This document shows positions 8,646-15,821 of a DNA stretch of 64,000 bases, one piece after another. Under the pieces are notes generated by a model, which was given only the letters and a program-made list of their open reading frames with translations, did no database searches and had not been told where the DNA came from. Source of the stretch: Actinoplanes campanulatus (GTDB lineage Bacteria > Actinomycetota > Actinomycetes > Mycobacteriales > Micromonosporaceae); NCBI RefSeq assembly GCF_014647795.1, contig NZ_BMPW01000003.1, forward strand, positions 1 to 64,000. Direction: 5' to 3'. Position 1 is the first letter of the stretch. Every line of letters starts with the position of its first letter. A program made the translations under genes and the position numbers.

Positions 8646-9846
8646 AGACGTCCAGCGGGACCGCGTCGGCGATGGCCTGGAACCCGGCCGCGCCGGGGTG
8701 CAGGTGGTCGCCCGAGTCGTACGCCGGCCGGAACCGGGTGGGCACGGACGGGTCGTGGGTGGCCCGGTCCGCGTCGAGGACGGCGTCGCAGCCGCTGCCG
8801 GAGCCGCGCAGGAACTCGTTGATCTCACCGCGGGCCGACTCGCCGCGAGCGGTCCAGTAGCCCGCGCCCTCGTACGGCGTGAGCGTCGAACAGATCACCC
8901 GCAGCCCCGCCCCGTGCGCCCGCTCGACCAGCGTCCGGAGGGCGCCGATCAGCTCGGCGGCGGACGGCGGATCGGCCGCGCCCAGGTCGTTTATCGCGTC
9001 GTCCGAGATGATCACCCAGCGGGCGCCCGGCCGGCTGAGCACGTCGCGTTCGAACCGGTTCAGCGCGCTCTCACCGCGGTCGTCGGCGGTGAGCCGGTTG
9101 CCGCTGATCCCGGCGTTGAGCACCCCGACCGTGTGCCCGGCCGCGCGCAGGCGGTCGGCGAGCAGGTCGGGCCAGCGCTGGTTGCCGTTGAAACGGGAGC
9201 CGAACCCGTCGGTGATGGAGGCCCCGAACGCGACCACCGCACCGGCCGCGTCCGGGTTGCGCACGTCCAGCCCGGACAGGAAGTACCAGCTGCTCTCGGT
9301 CCTCGCCCCGGACAGCGTGCCGGCCGCCGCCTGGTCACCGGAGGCGACGTACGTGTCCTGCACCGCGATCCCGTGCGTGGTCCCGCCGGCCGTGGTGGGC
9401 AGGTGCACGGTGACCGCCACGTCCCCGTCCGCCGGCACCGGGAACGCCACCTCGTCGCTGACCGCGGTCTGCCCGGCCGGCACGGTCGCCGAGGTCGCGC
9501 CCCCGAACGTGACCGGCCGGGAGTCCGTGACGGTGCCGCCGCCGGTGCGGTTCGCCAGGTAGGCCGAGCCGATGACCAGCGGCCCGCTGCCGAACTCGTT
9601 GGAGAACCGGACACGGGCGCTGTCGCCGCCGATGCTGGTGTGCACGATCTGCCGTACCGTGTGATCTTGAAAAGACCGCCCACCGTGCTGGACCGCGGTC
9701 CCCCAGGTCCCCACCCACGAAGCCGGCGCGGCCGACGGGACCGGAGCCGATGGCGACGGCGGCATGGGCACGGGCGGCGCCGAACACCCCGCGGCGAGAC
9801 TCAGCGCGAACGCCACCGCGCACCGCCGCATCGACATGCTGATCAT
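8635..9846 (-). CDS. Secreted SGNH/GDSL-family esterase lipoprotein
   Basis: This is an exported serine hydrolase of about 403 residues. A basic start and hydrophobic stretch end in a lipobox 'LAAGC', followed by a Pro/Ser/Ala-rich linker, so it should be surface-anchored. A beta-sandwich-like region (about 45-200) precedes the hydrolase domain. That domain has block I 'FGASITDGFG' with the nucleophile Ser, 'LNAGISGNR' (oxyanion Gly), 'IISDDAINDLG' (block III region with Asn) and 'GDHLHPGAAG' with the catalytic Asp and His. The usual GDS of block I is GAS here, with the Ser kept. Substrate is unknown; acyl, lipid or polysaccharide esters are usual. Alternative in-frame starts are at 9864, 9837 and 9831. 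It overlaps the AfsR-type gene tail-to-tail by 11 nt. Confidence 0.85.
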   Translation of the reverse strand: MISMSMRRCAVAFALSLAAGCSAPPVPMPPSPSAPVPSAAPASWVGTWGTAVQHGGRSFQDHTVRQIVHTSIGGDSARVRFSNEFGSGPLVIGSAYLANRTGGGTVTDSRPVTFGGATSATVPAGQTAVSDEVAFPVPADGDVAVTVHLPTTAGGTTHGIAVQDTYVASGDQAAAGTLSGARTESSWYFLSGLDVRNPDAAGAVVAFGASITDGFGSRFNGNQRWPDLLADRLRAAGHTVGVLNAGISGNRLTADDRGESALNRFERDVLSRPGARWVIISDDAINDLGAADPPSAAELIGALRTLVERAHGAGLRVICSTLTPYEGAGYWTARGESARGEINEFLRGSGSGCDAVLDADRATHDPSVPTRFRPAYDSGDHLHPGAAGFQAIADAVPLDVFTR

Positions 9847-9889
9847 CGGCGCACATTCTGCCAATCGACGGTCACCGCGCTGCTCGAGG

Positions 9890-10519
9890 TCAGCCCCACG
9901 GCGCCGGGCGCAGCGGCTCGCCGTTGACCTCGGTCTCCCCGGCCAGGCCCCACCACAGTTCGCCGCCGCCGATCAGATAGGCGTGCCAGGGCCCGACCTG
10001 GGCGCCGGACTCCAGCCCGTCGGCGACGGCCGTCAGGTAGGCGCCCAGCGACGGCCAGCCCTCGTCGAAGTAGGCCGGGTTGCTGGTCGGCGCGATACCG
10101 AGGCGGCCGTGGCCGGGGCCGTCGCGCAGGTCGATGACCAACAGCGAGACGTCGCAGGTGGAGAACGGGATCCAGCGCTCGTGCCACCACGGCTCGTCGT
10201 TCGGCGGGTGGACCGTGAAGCCGTCGACGTCCTCGGCGACGTCCATCCGGATCTCGTACGCCTCGGCGACCCCGGCCGCGGACAGCGGGACGCCCTCCGG
10301 CAGCAGATTGGCCCACCGGGTCAGGCCGTCGTGCCGTAGCAGCGACTCGACCAGCTCGTCCGGCATCGCCAGGCCCGTCCCGGCGATCCGCTCCCGGGTG
10401 GCCGGCGGCGCCAGCACCGACAGGCCGCCCGGGGCGTGCCGGCCCAGCCACCGCTCGATACGGATCCAGGCCGCGGTCACGTCACTCAACGATTTCTCCG
10501 GGTCAGCGGGGAAGGTCAT
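9890..10519 (-). CDS. SMI1/KNR4-family protein
   Basis: This 209-residue soluble protein has an SMI1/KNR4 (SUKH-like) domain over most of its length. Visible signs are 'LLRHDGLTRWANLLPEGVPL' (the LLxxHDG turn), 'WIPFSTCDVSLLVIDL' and the C-terminal 'PSLGAYLTAVADGLESG'. In bacteria these domains often serve as immunity proteins for toxins, but many occur in housekeeping settings. No toxin gene is adjacent. Its ATG lies inside the end of the upstream SDR gene (17-nt overlap), suggesting translational coupling. A function beyond the domain call is not supported. Confidence 0.72.
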   Translation of the reverse strand: MTFPADPEKSLSDVTAAWIRIERWLGRHAPGGLSVLAPPATRERIAGTGLAMPDELVESLLRHDGLTRWANLLPEGVPLSAAGVAEAYEIRMDVAEDVDGFTVHPPNDEPWWHERWIPFSTCDVSLLVIDLRDGPGHGRLGIAPTSNPAYFDEGWPSLGAYLTAVADGLESGAQVGPWHAYLIGGGELWWGLAGETEVNGEPLRPAPWG

Positions 10520-11306
10520 GCCGCCGGTGGACGATCTTCTCGACGACGCCGCCGGGCAGCAGCCGCCGCAGCGCGAAGACGAGCGGCGCGTTGCTGCCCA
10601 CCGCGTACCGTGCCTTCGGCCGCTTTGCCTCGATCGCCGTGACGATCGTGGCGGCGACCCGCTCGGCGGTGATCCCGGCCCGCTCGTTGCGGTTCAGCGC
10701 GGTCAGCATCCGCTCGAAGTCGGCCCGGTACGGCGAGCCGTCGCCGATGTACTTCGTGCGCCGCTCGCTGATGCCGGTCGCGATCGACCCGGGCTCCACC
10801 GTGGTCAGCCACACCCCGAACGGCGACAGCTCGTGCCGTGCCCCGTTGCTGAACCCCTTGATCGCGGCTTTCGAGGCGACGTACGACGAGCGGTACGCCA
10901 GCGGGAACGACGCCAGCATCGACCCGACCATCACCACCCGGCCGTGACCGCGGTCCCGCATCCCCGGCAGCGCGAGCTGCGTGAGCCGGACCGGGCCCAG
11001 CACGTTCACCTGGAAGATCCGCCGCAGCGCCTCGCCCGGCAGTTCCTCGATCGGACCGGACTGGCTCTCGCCCGCGTTGTTGACCAGCACGTCCACGCCG
11101 CTCAGCGTCCCGGCGAGGCCCTCGATCGAGGCGTCGTCGGCGAGGTCGAGTGCCACGTACTCGACGCCGGGCGCCCTCTGTTCCGGCTTGAGCGAGGACG
11201 GGTCACGGCTGGTGCCCAGCACGCGATAACCGCGGGCGGCCAGTGCCGCCGCGGTCGCTTTCCCGATACCGGACGAGGCGCCGGTGACCAACGCGGTGCG
11301 ATTCAC
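10503..11306 (-). CDS. Short-chain dehydrogenase/reductase
   Basis: This is a classical SDR oxidoreductase of 267 residues using NAD(P). The cofactor loop is 'TGASSGIGKA' (residues 8-17), 'NNAGES' lies near residue 90, the catalytic Ser is in 'VMVGSMLA' and the active-site pair is 'YVASK'. A Lys/Arg-rich C-terminus with 'HRRHDLPR' follows. The substrate is unknown; this shape is common among enzymes acting on lipids or polyketide-like alcohols. It starts with GTG and overlaps the following SMI1-type gene by 17 nt. The pair seems to be a small operon divergent from the unknown gene at 11362. Confidence 0.88.
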   Translation of the reverse strand: MNRTALVTGASSGIGKATAAALAARGYRVLGTSRDPSSLKPEQRAPGVEYVALDLADDASIEGLAGTLSGVDVLVNNAGESQSGPIEELPGEALRRIFQVNVLGPVRLTQLALPGMRDRGHGRVVMVGSMLASFPLAYRSSYVASKAAIKGFSNGARHELSPFGVWLTTVEPGSIATGISERRTKYIGDGSPYRADFERMLTALNRNERAGITAERVAATIVTAIEAKRPKARYAVGSNAPLVFALRRLLPGGVVEKIVHRRHDLPR

Positions 11307-11361
11307 GTGAGCAACCTAGCTGCCCTTGACCGGCCGGTCACGCCGGGAGATCGTCACGCCC

Positions 11362-12039
11362 ATGATCTCCGACGTGTGGCTGTCCGATTTCACGCCCGGC
11401 GCGGAGCTGTTCCGCAGCGAACGCGAGTTTCGCTTCCACGGCCACGGCATCACCCACAGCCCACTGATGTTCATCTCCTTCCCCGGTCCGGACGGTCCCC
11501 GGACCGCGATCCAGCTCCAGTTCCGCCCGGTCGACGTGCTGCGCGTCCAGCGGATCTACCCGGGTCTCGTGGTGCGCTGCGCCACCGCCGCGGAGGCCGC
11601 CGGGGTCACCGCGACGCTGACCCGCCCGATCGACGACGGCGCCCACGTCCTCCTGCTGGAGTCCGGGCCGGCCCGCGACTTCGTCGTCTGCCAGGGTTTC
11701 GGCTGGCGGGAGGGTGTGCTGCCGCGCATGCAGGCGGGCTTCTACAACGCACCCTCCCGGTACGACCCGATGTGGCCCACCGGCCCCTTCGCCGGCACCG
11801 TCAACGACCTCGACTTCTCCCCTCCCGCCGAGGTGGCCGCCACCGTGATCGAGGGCTTCCCCGACCAGACGTCGCGCCGGGACCGCCGCGGCTGGGCCTG
11901 GGTGTTGACCGCCCGCGACGGTTCCTCCCACACCACAGTGGGCGTGTTCCTCTCCGAGACCGACGCCGAGGAGGCCGCCGACCTGCTTCGCCCCACGGTC
12001 CGCTCCTGCCGGGTAGACCAGGTCCCGATCGCTTTCTGA
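11362..12039 (+). CDS. Protein of unknown function
   Basis: This 225-residue soluble protein belongs to no family I recognise. It has no signal peptide, membrane helix or obvious catalytic motif. Notable stretches are 'FRFHGHGITHSPLMFISFPG' near the N-terminus and a C-terminal segment 'GWAWVLTARDGSSHTTVGVFLSETDAEEAADLLR', which reads like a small alpha/beta ligand-binding or dimerisation domain. The start is chosen at the ATG at 11362 with GGGAG about 11 nt upstream; the frame is open back to 11326. It is divergent from the SDR gene. Base composition fits a real gene, so confidence is in the gene rather than a function. Confidence 0.65.
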   Translation: MISDVWLSDFTPGAELFRSEREFRFHGHGITHSPLMFISFPGPDGPRTAIQLQFRPVDVLRVQRIYPGLVVRCATAAEAAGVTATLTRPIDDGAHVLLLESGPARDFVVCQGFGWREGVLPRMQAGFYNAPSRYDPMWPTGPFAGTVNDLDFSPPAEVAATVIEGFPDQTSRRDRRGWAWVLTARDGSSHTTVGVFLSETDAEEAADLLRPTVRSCRVDQVPIAF

Positions 12040-12513
12040 CCCGCCGGCTCCCCGTTGCCGTCTCGCGGTTGAAACAGCAACGGGCCCGGTGGGCGCACAC
12101 GATCGGCCTCTCCGGCGGGCGGGCGCACACGGTCGGGCGGCCGAAGCCGCGACGGGCGCACACGGAAGACGGTGCGTGCGCGGCCACCAGGGCTATGTGC
12201 CACGTAGGCGACCACGAAGCCGCCACCGCGCGCGCCCACCCACCGTGACCGGCGGCACGAAGGAAGTGACGGGAGGCCCGGCCTGCCCGGGCCCCGATCT
12301 GCGCCCGGCGGGCGCGGCACGGGCGGGAGTGGGCAGCAAGATCGCGCCGACCGGACGGAACGGCCCCGACAAGGCGGGACGACGACACGCGTACCCGATA
12401 AGGATCGAAACGCGGGCCGGGACCACGAAAGATCTCGGGCCGGCCATGATCGAGCTGTTGCGCCGGTGTGGTTGCCGGGGTGGTGCCGCCGCCCCGCATA
12501 GGGTGGGAACTCT
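12040..12513. other. Intergenic region with short repeats and one copy of a dispersed repeat
   Basis: About 470 bp with no convincing gene. The left part has three copies of GGGCGCACACG (12091-12101, 12121-12131 and 12154-12164), about 30-33 bp apart. The right part is one copy of the dispersed repeat described at 12247. Several overlapping reading frames cross the region but none has a credible start or family resemblance. Confidence 0.6.
12247..12436. repeat. Dispersed intergenic repeat, copy A
   Basis: About 190 bp, clearly similar to 37405-37598 in the same orientation. Shared blocks include GACCGGCGGCA at the left end, CTGCCCGGGC, CGCCCGGCGGG, GGGCAGC, AAGATCGCG/GAGATCGCG, GACCGGACGG and GACCACGAA at the right end. 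Identity looks high in blocks, with small indels between. Both copies lie between genes. On the minus strand both copies stay open in the same frame over about 40 codons ('SGRRDLAA', 'IGARAG'). I cannot tell whether that is coding or chance in GC-rich DNA. Confidence 0.6.
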
Positions 12514-13641
12514 ATGACTGTGCAGGATTCCGAAGCCGAGACCCGTCCCTGCGCCCACTGCGGGCGCCCCGTGCCGCAGCGCGCCTCCGCCGGGCGCCCG
12601 TTCCGCTACTGCCGTGACAACGACGGCGAGTGCCAGCGGGCCTCGCGCAACGTGCGGATGCGGCACCGTTCATCGCCGGGGCTGGCCGGGCAGGTGGCGC
12701 GCACCTGGGAGGTCGTCGACCGGCTCGACCAGTTGGTCGGCACGCTGACCGAGGCGCTGCACTCGGAGATGTCCCCGGCCGGGGTGGAACGCCAGCTCGC
12801 CGAGGTTCGGGCGGAGACGTCCGGGCAGGTGGCGGCGGCGCACGCGGAACGCGACGACGCCCGCCGCGACGCCGAGCAGGCGGCCGACGCGGCGATCGCG
12901 GCACAGCAGGTCGCGGCGGCGGCCACCGCCGAACGGGACGAGGCCCGGCGGCAGGCCGGTGACGCGCAGCGCGCCGCCGAGGAGGCCGGGCTCCGGGAGC
13001 AGGAGGCGGTCACGGCCCGCGACGAGGCGGTCCGGGCGGCGACCGCGGCCGCGGCGCTGCGCGAGCGGGCCGAGGCCGAGCGGGACGCCGCGGCCGAGGA
13101 GCTGGCCACGGCCGAACAGGATCTTCAGGGGGTACGGGCACAGCGTGACGCCACGGAACGGGACCTGAAGGCAGCGCTCCAGGACGCCAGGGAGTTCCGT
13201 GACCGGGCCGAGGAGGAGCAGCACCGCTCCCAGGAGCGGCTGACCGCGGCGCGGGCGGAGGCGGATCGCGCCACGACCGAGGCGGAGCAGGCCCGGCAGG
13301 CGGCGGCCGCCGCCGGACGGGACCGGGACGACGCGGCCGCCCGGGCACGGCAGGCGCACGCCGAGGCCGCCGCGAAACGGGACGAGCTGGCGGCGGTGGT
13401 CGCGGAACGGGACGGCCTCCGGCGTACCGGGGAGGATCTCGAACGTGCCGCCGAGCGCGCCGCGCGGGAACGCGCCGATCTGGAACGCCGCCTCGCGTCC
13501 GCCCGTGCCGACGCCGACGCCGCCCAGGAGCGGGTGGCCCAGTTGACCTCGCAGGTGAGCGATCTGGCGTCCGCGCTGGCCGCTCTGGGTGCCGCCCGCC
13601 CGGGCCCGCCGGCTCAACCTGCTCCGTCCGGCAACAGTTGA
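12514..13641 (+). CDS. Zinc-finger plus long coiled-coil protein
   Basis: This is a 375-residue cytoplasmic protein. The N-terminus has Cys13, Cys16, Cys33 and Cys40 in a CxxC...C...C arrangement that could hold one zinc ion. From about residue 70 to 355 it is almost pure Ala/Glu/Arg/Asp heptad sequence, a very long coiled coil like SMC-type or scaffolding proteins, with no ATPase heads. The tail is Pro-rich. I do not recognise a characterised family. Such short-finger/coiled-coil proteins in actinobacteria are annotated as hypothetical or, misleadingly, as chromosome segregation ATPases. It could be a filament-forming or nucleoid-associated organiser, but nothing here proves that. Confidence 0.72.
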   Translation: MTVQDSEAETRPCAHCGRPVPQRASAGRPFRYCRDNDGECQRASRNVRMRHRSSPGLAGQVARTWEVVDRLDQLVGTLTEALHSEMSPAGVERQLAEVRAETSGQVAAAHAERDDARRDAEQAADAAIAAQQVAAAATAERDEARRQAGDAQRAAEEAGLREQEAVTARDEAVRAATAAAALRERAEAERDAAAEELATAEQDLQGVRAQRDATERDLKAALQDAREFRDRAEEEQHRSQERLTAARAEADRATTEAEQARQAAAAAGRDRDDAAARARQAHAEAAAKRDELAAVVAERDGLRRTGEDLERAAERAARERADLERRLASARADADAAQERVAQLTSQVSDLASALAALGAARPGPPAQPAPSGNS

Positions 13642-13981
13642 GCCGGCCCACCGGGTGTTTCGCCCGCTTTTCCAGGCCCTGGCCGTAAACTGGTGAAGTT
13701 TCTCACGTCCCACCGGCCTGTAAGCGGCGGAGCGGGAACCGATCACTACCGTGGGCGAGCCGGAGGGTGACCTACGGTTCCGTGATTTACGAGTGAATTC
13801 GACCCAGTGACCGACATCGCACCACCCGTAGAACTCCCAAACCGCCATAAGGTGGACCAAGGTCCACTCGGCGGCGGGCTCGGTTTGCCGGGTGGGGTGA
13901 GTGGCCGGTTACGCTCATAGCGTTAACACCGCCGATACAGGCGGCCGATAGGGACTTTGGCGGTGCCGGAATTCCGGTGGA
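13642..13981. promoter_or_regulatory. Long non-coding region upstream of rbpA with inverted repeats
   Basis: About 340 bp without a gene. It holds a palindrome GTGGACC-AA-GGTCCAC at 13852-13867 and a second, imperfect one, GTTACGCT-CAT-AGCGTTAAC, at 13908-13927. These could be operators for further rbpA promoters upstream of the SigR-type one. No protein was assigned to either. Confidence 0.35.
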
Positions 13982-14007
13982 GGAATCCGGCGGCCGCTCC
14001 TTTCGTT
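13982..14007 (+). promoter_or_regulatory. SigR-type (thiol-oxidative stress) promoter of rbpA
   Basis: The sequence GGAAT, exactly 18 nt, then GTT matches the SigR consensus known from Streptomyces (GGAAT-N18-GTT). It lies 43 nt before the rbpA start, a normal leader length. In Streptomyces coelicolor rbpA is a known SigR target, so disulfide-stress induction is expected here too. The match is direct; the regulation is inferred. Confidence 0.7.
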
Positions 14008-14050
14008 ACACCAACGAGAGCAGCACCACTAAGCGAGGGGAAAGCCGATC

Positions 14051-14389
14051 ATGGGCGAACGCATGCTGCGCGGCAGCCGTCTTGGCGCGGTCAGCTACGA
14101 GTCCGACCGTAACACCGAGCTGGCGCCCCGACAGTCCCGCGAGTACCTGTGCGTCAAGGGTCACCAGTTCGAGGTGCCGTTCGCCGTCGATGCCGAGGTG
14201 CCGACCACCTGGGAGTGCAAGTTCGACGGCAGTGTCGCCCGCCTGGTCGACGGCAACGAGCCGGAGCAGAAGAAGGCGAAGCCGCCGCGCACCCACTGGG
14301 ACATGCTGCTCGAGCGGCGTTCGATCGCCGAGCTGGAGGACATCCTCAACGAGCGGCTGCAGGAGGTTCGCACCCGCCGAGGTCGCTGA
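14051..14389 (+). CDS. rbpA: RNA polymerase-binding protein RbpA
   Basis: RbpA is an essential-class actinobacterial transcription factor that binds RNA polymerase and group 1/2 sigma factors, stabilises the open complex and affects basal rifampicin tolerance. All 112 residues fit: the N-terminal tail 'MGERMLRGSRLGAVSYESDR', the core domain (about residues 28-72), a basic linker with 'QKKAKPP', and the C-terminal sigma-interaction helix 'THWDMLLERRSIAELEDILN'. Cys34 and Cys56 remain in the core. The full zinc set of the Streptomyces protein is not complete, so it may fold without zinc as in mycobacteria. GAGGGGAAA precedes the ATG. It is driven by a SigR-type promoter and ended by a strong hairpin. 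Confidence 0.97.
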   Translation: MGERMLRGSRLGAVSYESDRNTELAPRQSREYLCVKGHQFEVPFAVDAEVPTTWECKFDGSVARLVDGNEPEQKKAKPPRTHWDMLLERRSIAELEDILNERLQEVRTRRGR

Positions 14390-14398
14390 AATCCGCAC

Positions 14399-14446
14399 AC
14401 ACGAGAAGGCCGCCCCCTCCAGACGGAGGGGGCGGCCTTCTCGTGT
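14399..14446. terminator. Strong hairpin terminator between rbpA and fxsA
   Basis: About 22 paired bases (ACGAGAAGGCCGCCCCCTCC and its complement) surround an AGAC loop. It lies 9 nt after rbpA and just beyond the 3' end of the convergent fxsA gene, so it can end transcription from both sides. No T-run follows, as is usual in actinobacteria. Confidence 0.85.
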
Positions 14447-14455
14447 TCCGACCGG

Positions 14456-14965
14456 CTAGCGGACTATCTCGCCCTCGATGGCGGCGGCCGGCGGGCGCGG
14501 CTGGTCGTCGTCGACGACCACGACGGTGACCGGGTCGCTCTGGTGCACGCGGACCCGGCGCGGCCCGAACAGGTCGCCGGTGGCGGCGCCGCCCAGGTTG
14601 CGCTGGGCGAACCGCTCCACTCCACGGCGGGCCAGGATCCGGCCCGGTGGCAGCAGCAGGAGCAGGCCGGCGACGCCGGTGAGGAAGCCCGGCAGGGCCA
14701 GCAGCAGCGCCCCGAAGAGGCCGATCAGGGAGTTGCTGACCTCCCCGCCGGGCGGGCGCCCCGCCCGGACCGCCTCCTGGAAGGCACGGAAGCCGCGAAC
14801 GCCCTCGCGGCGCAGCAGTGCGATGCCGGAGACGCAGGACGCGACGAGCAGCAGGACCGCCCAGAGCGCGCCGATGGCGTCCGCCACCGCCAGGAAGACC
14901 ACGATCTCCGCCACCGCCAGCAGCGGGAACGCGATCGGTAGGTAGGCAAGCCTGCTACGCCGCAT
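14456..14965 (-). CDS. fxsA: FxsA-family membrane protein
   Basis: This is a 169-residue cytoplasmic-membrane protein of the FxsA family, named for suppression of F-exclusion of phage T7 in E. coli. It has an N-terminal pair of membrane helices (about 8-50), the family stretch 'LLRREGVRGFRAFQEAVRAGRPPG', then a second helical hairpin around 'LIGLFGALLLALPGFLTGVAGLLLLLPPGR'. A hydrophilic C-terminal tail of about 50 residues follows, with an acidic 'VVVDDDQPRPP'. The start is placed at the ATG at 14965 with GGAG 7 nt upstream; a GTG at 14977 is the alternative. It is convergent with rbpA. Its role in actinobacteria is not established. Confidence 0.88.
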   Translation of the reverse strand: MRRSRLAYLPIAFPLLAVAEIVVFLAVADAIGALWAVLLLVASCVSGIALLRREGVRGFRAFQEAVRAGRPPGGEVSNSLIGLFGALLLALPGFLTGVAGLLLLLPPGRILARRGVERFAQRNLGGAATGDLFGPRRVRVHQSDPVTVVVVDDDQPRPPAAAIEGEIVR

Positions 14966-15032
14966 GTCGAACTCCACTCACCGATGGGTGTCGCGAGCCC
15001 GTCTCACGACCGGCCCCGTCCAGCATGACACC

Positions 15033-15821
15033 TCACGGCCAGGTGGTGCTCTGCCGTTGCTTGCGGTTGAGCAGGTTGAGCAGGTCTTCCTTGCGGGCCT
15101 GAGCGCCCCACAGGGTGACCCTCAGCAGCTGTTCCTTGAAGATGTTGCCGCTCATCTTGCTGACGCCGTGTTCGCGCTCGGTGAACGTGATCGGCACCTC
15201 GATCATCCGGAACCCCTGCCGGTACGCCCGCCAGGCCATCTCCACCTGGAACGAGTAACCGGTGGAGGCGATGGTGCTCACCTCGATCTTGTCGAGGACC
15301 GACAGACGGTACGCCCGGTAGCCGCCGGTCGCGTCCTTGAACGGCATGCCCAGCGCCATCCGGATGTAGATGTTGCCGCACCGCGACAGCAGCAGGCGCC
15401 GCAGCGGCCAGTTGTGCACGCTGCCGCCCGGGATGTAGCGGGTGCCCAGGACCGCGTCGTGGTCGCCCAGCGCGTCCAGCAGGCTGGGCAGCTCCTCCGG
15501 GGCGTGCGAGCCGTCCGCGTCCAGCTCGACGACCGCGTCGTACCCCTTGTCCTTCGCCCACTGGAAACCGGCCTTGTAGGCCGCGCCCAGGCCCTCCTTG
15601 CCGGCCCGGTGCAGGACGAAGATGTGATCGTCGGCCTCGGCCAGCTCGTCGGCGATGGCGCCGGTCCCGTCCGGCGAGTTGTCGTCCGCGATCAGGATGT
15701 CGACGGCCGGGACCGCTTTACGAACCCGATCGGTGATCACCCGGACGTTGTCCGCCTCGTTGTAGGTGGGGATGATCACGAGGACCCGTCCCACTCCCGG
15801 GTAACCTTCCGCCTCGCTCAC
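15033..15821 (-). CDS. ppm1: Polyprenol-phosphate mannose synthase (Ppm/DPM1-like)
   Basis: This GT2-family enzyme moves mannose from GDP-mannose to polyprenyl phosphate, giving the donor for lipomannan/lipoglycan synthesis and protein O-mannosylation. The 262 residues include 'VIIPTYNEADN' (15-25), 'ADDNSPDGTG', the metal-binding 'ELDADGSHAPEELP', and the conserved 'DATGGYRAYRL' and 'GYSFQVEMAWRAY'. There is no C-terminal membrane region, as in actinobacterial catalytic domains. Its GTG overlaps the lnt stop by 4 nt. In Mycobacterium tuberculosis the two activities are fused in one protein (Ppm1), so the adjacency fits a functional partnership in the membrane. Confidence 0.93.
   Translation of the reverse strand: MSEAEGYPGVGRVLVIIPTYNEADNVRVITDRVRKAVPAVDILIADDNSPDGTGAIADELAEADDHIFVLHRAGKEGLGAAYKAGFQWAKDKGYDAVVELDADGSHAPEELPSLLDALGDHDAVLGTRYIPGGSVHNWPLRRLLLSRCGNIYIRMALGMPFKDATGGYRAYRLSVLDKIEVSTIASTGYSFQVEMAWRAYRQGFRMIEVPITFTEREHGVSKMSGNIFKEQLLRVTLWGAQARKEDLLNLLNRKQRQSTTWP

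Noticed and set aside
9890-10519. SMI1/KNR4 protein as immunity factor of a toxin system
   Set aside because: No toxin or polymorphic-toxin gene is adjacent; the partner is an SDR.
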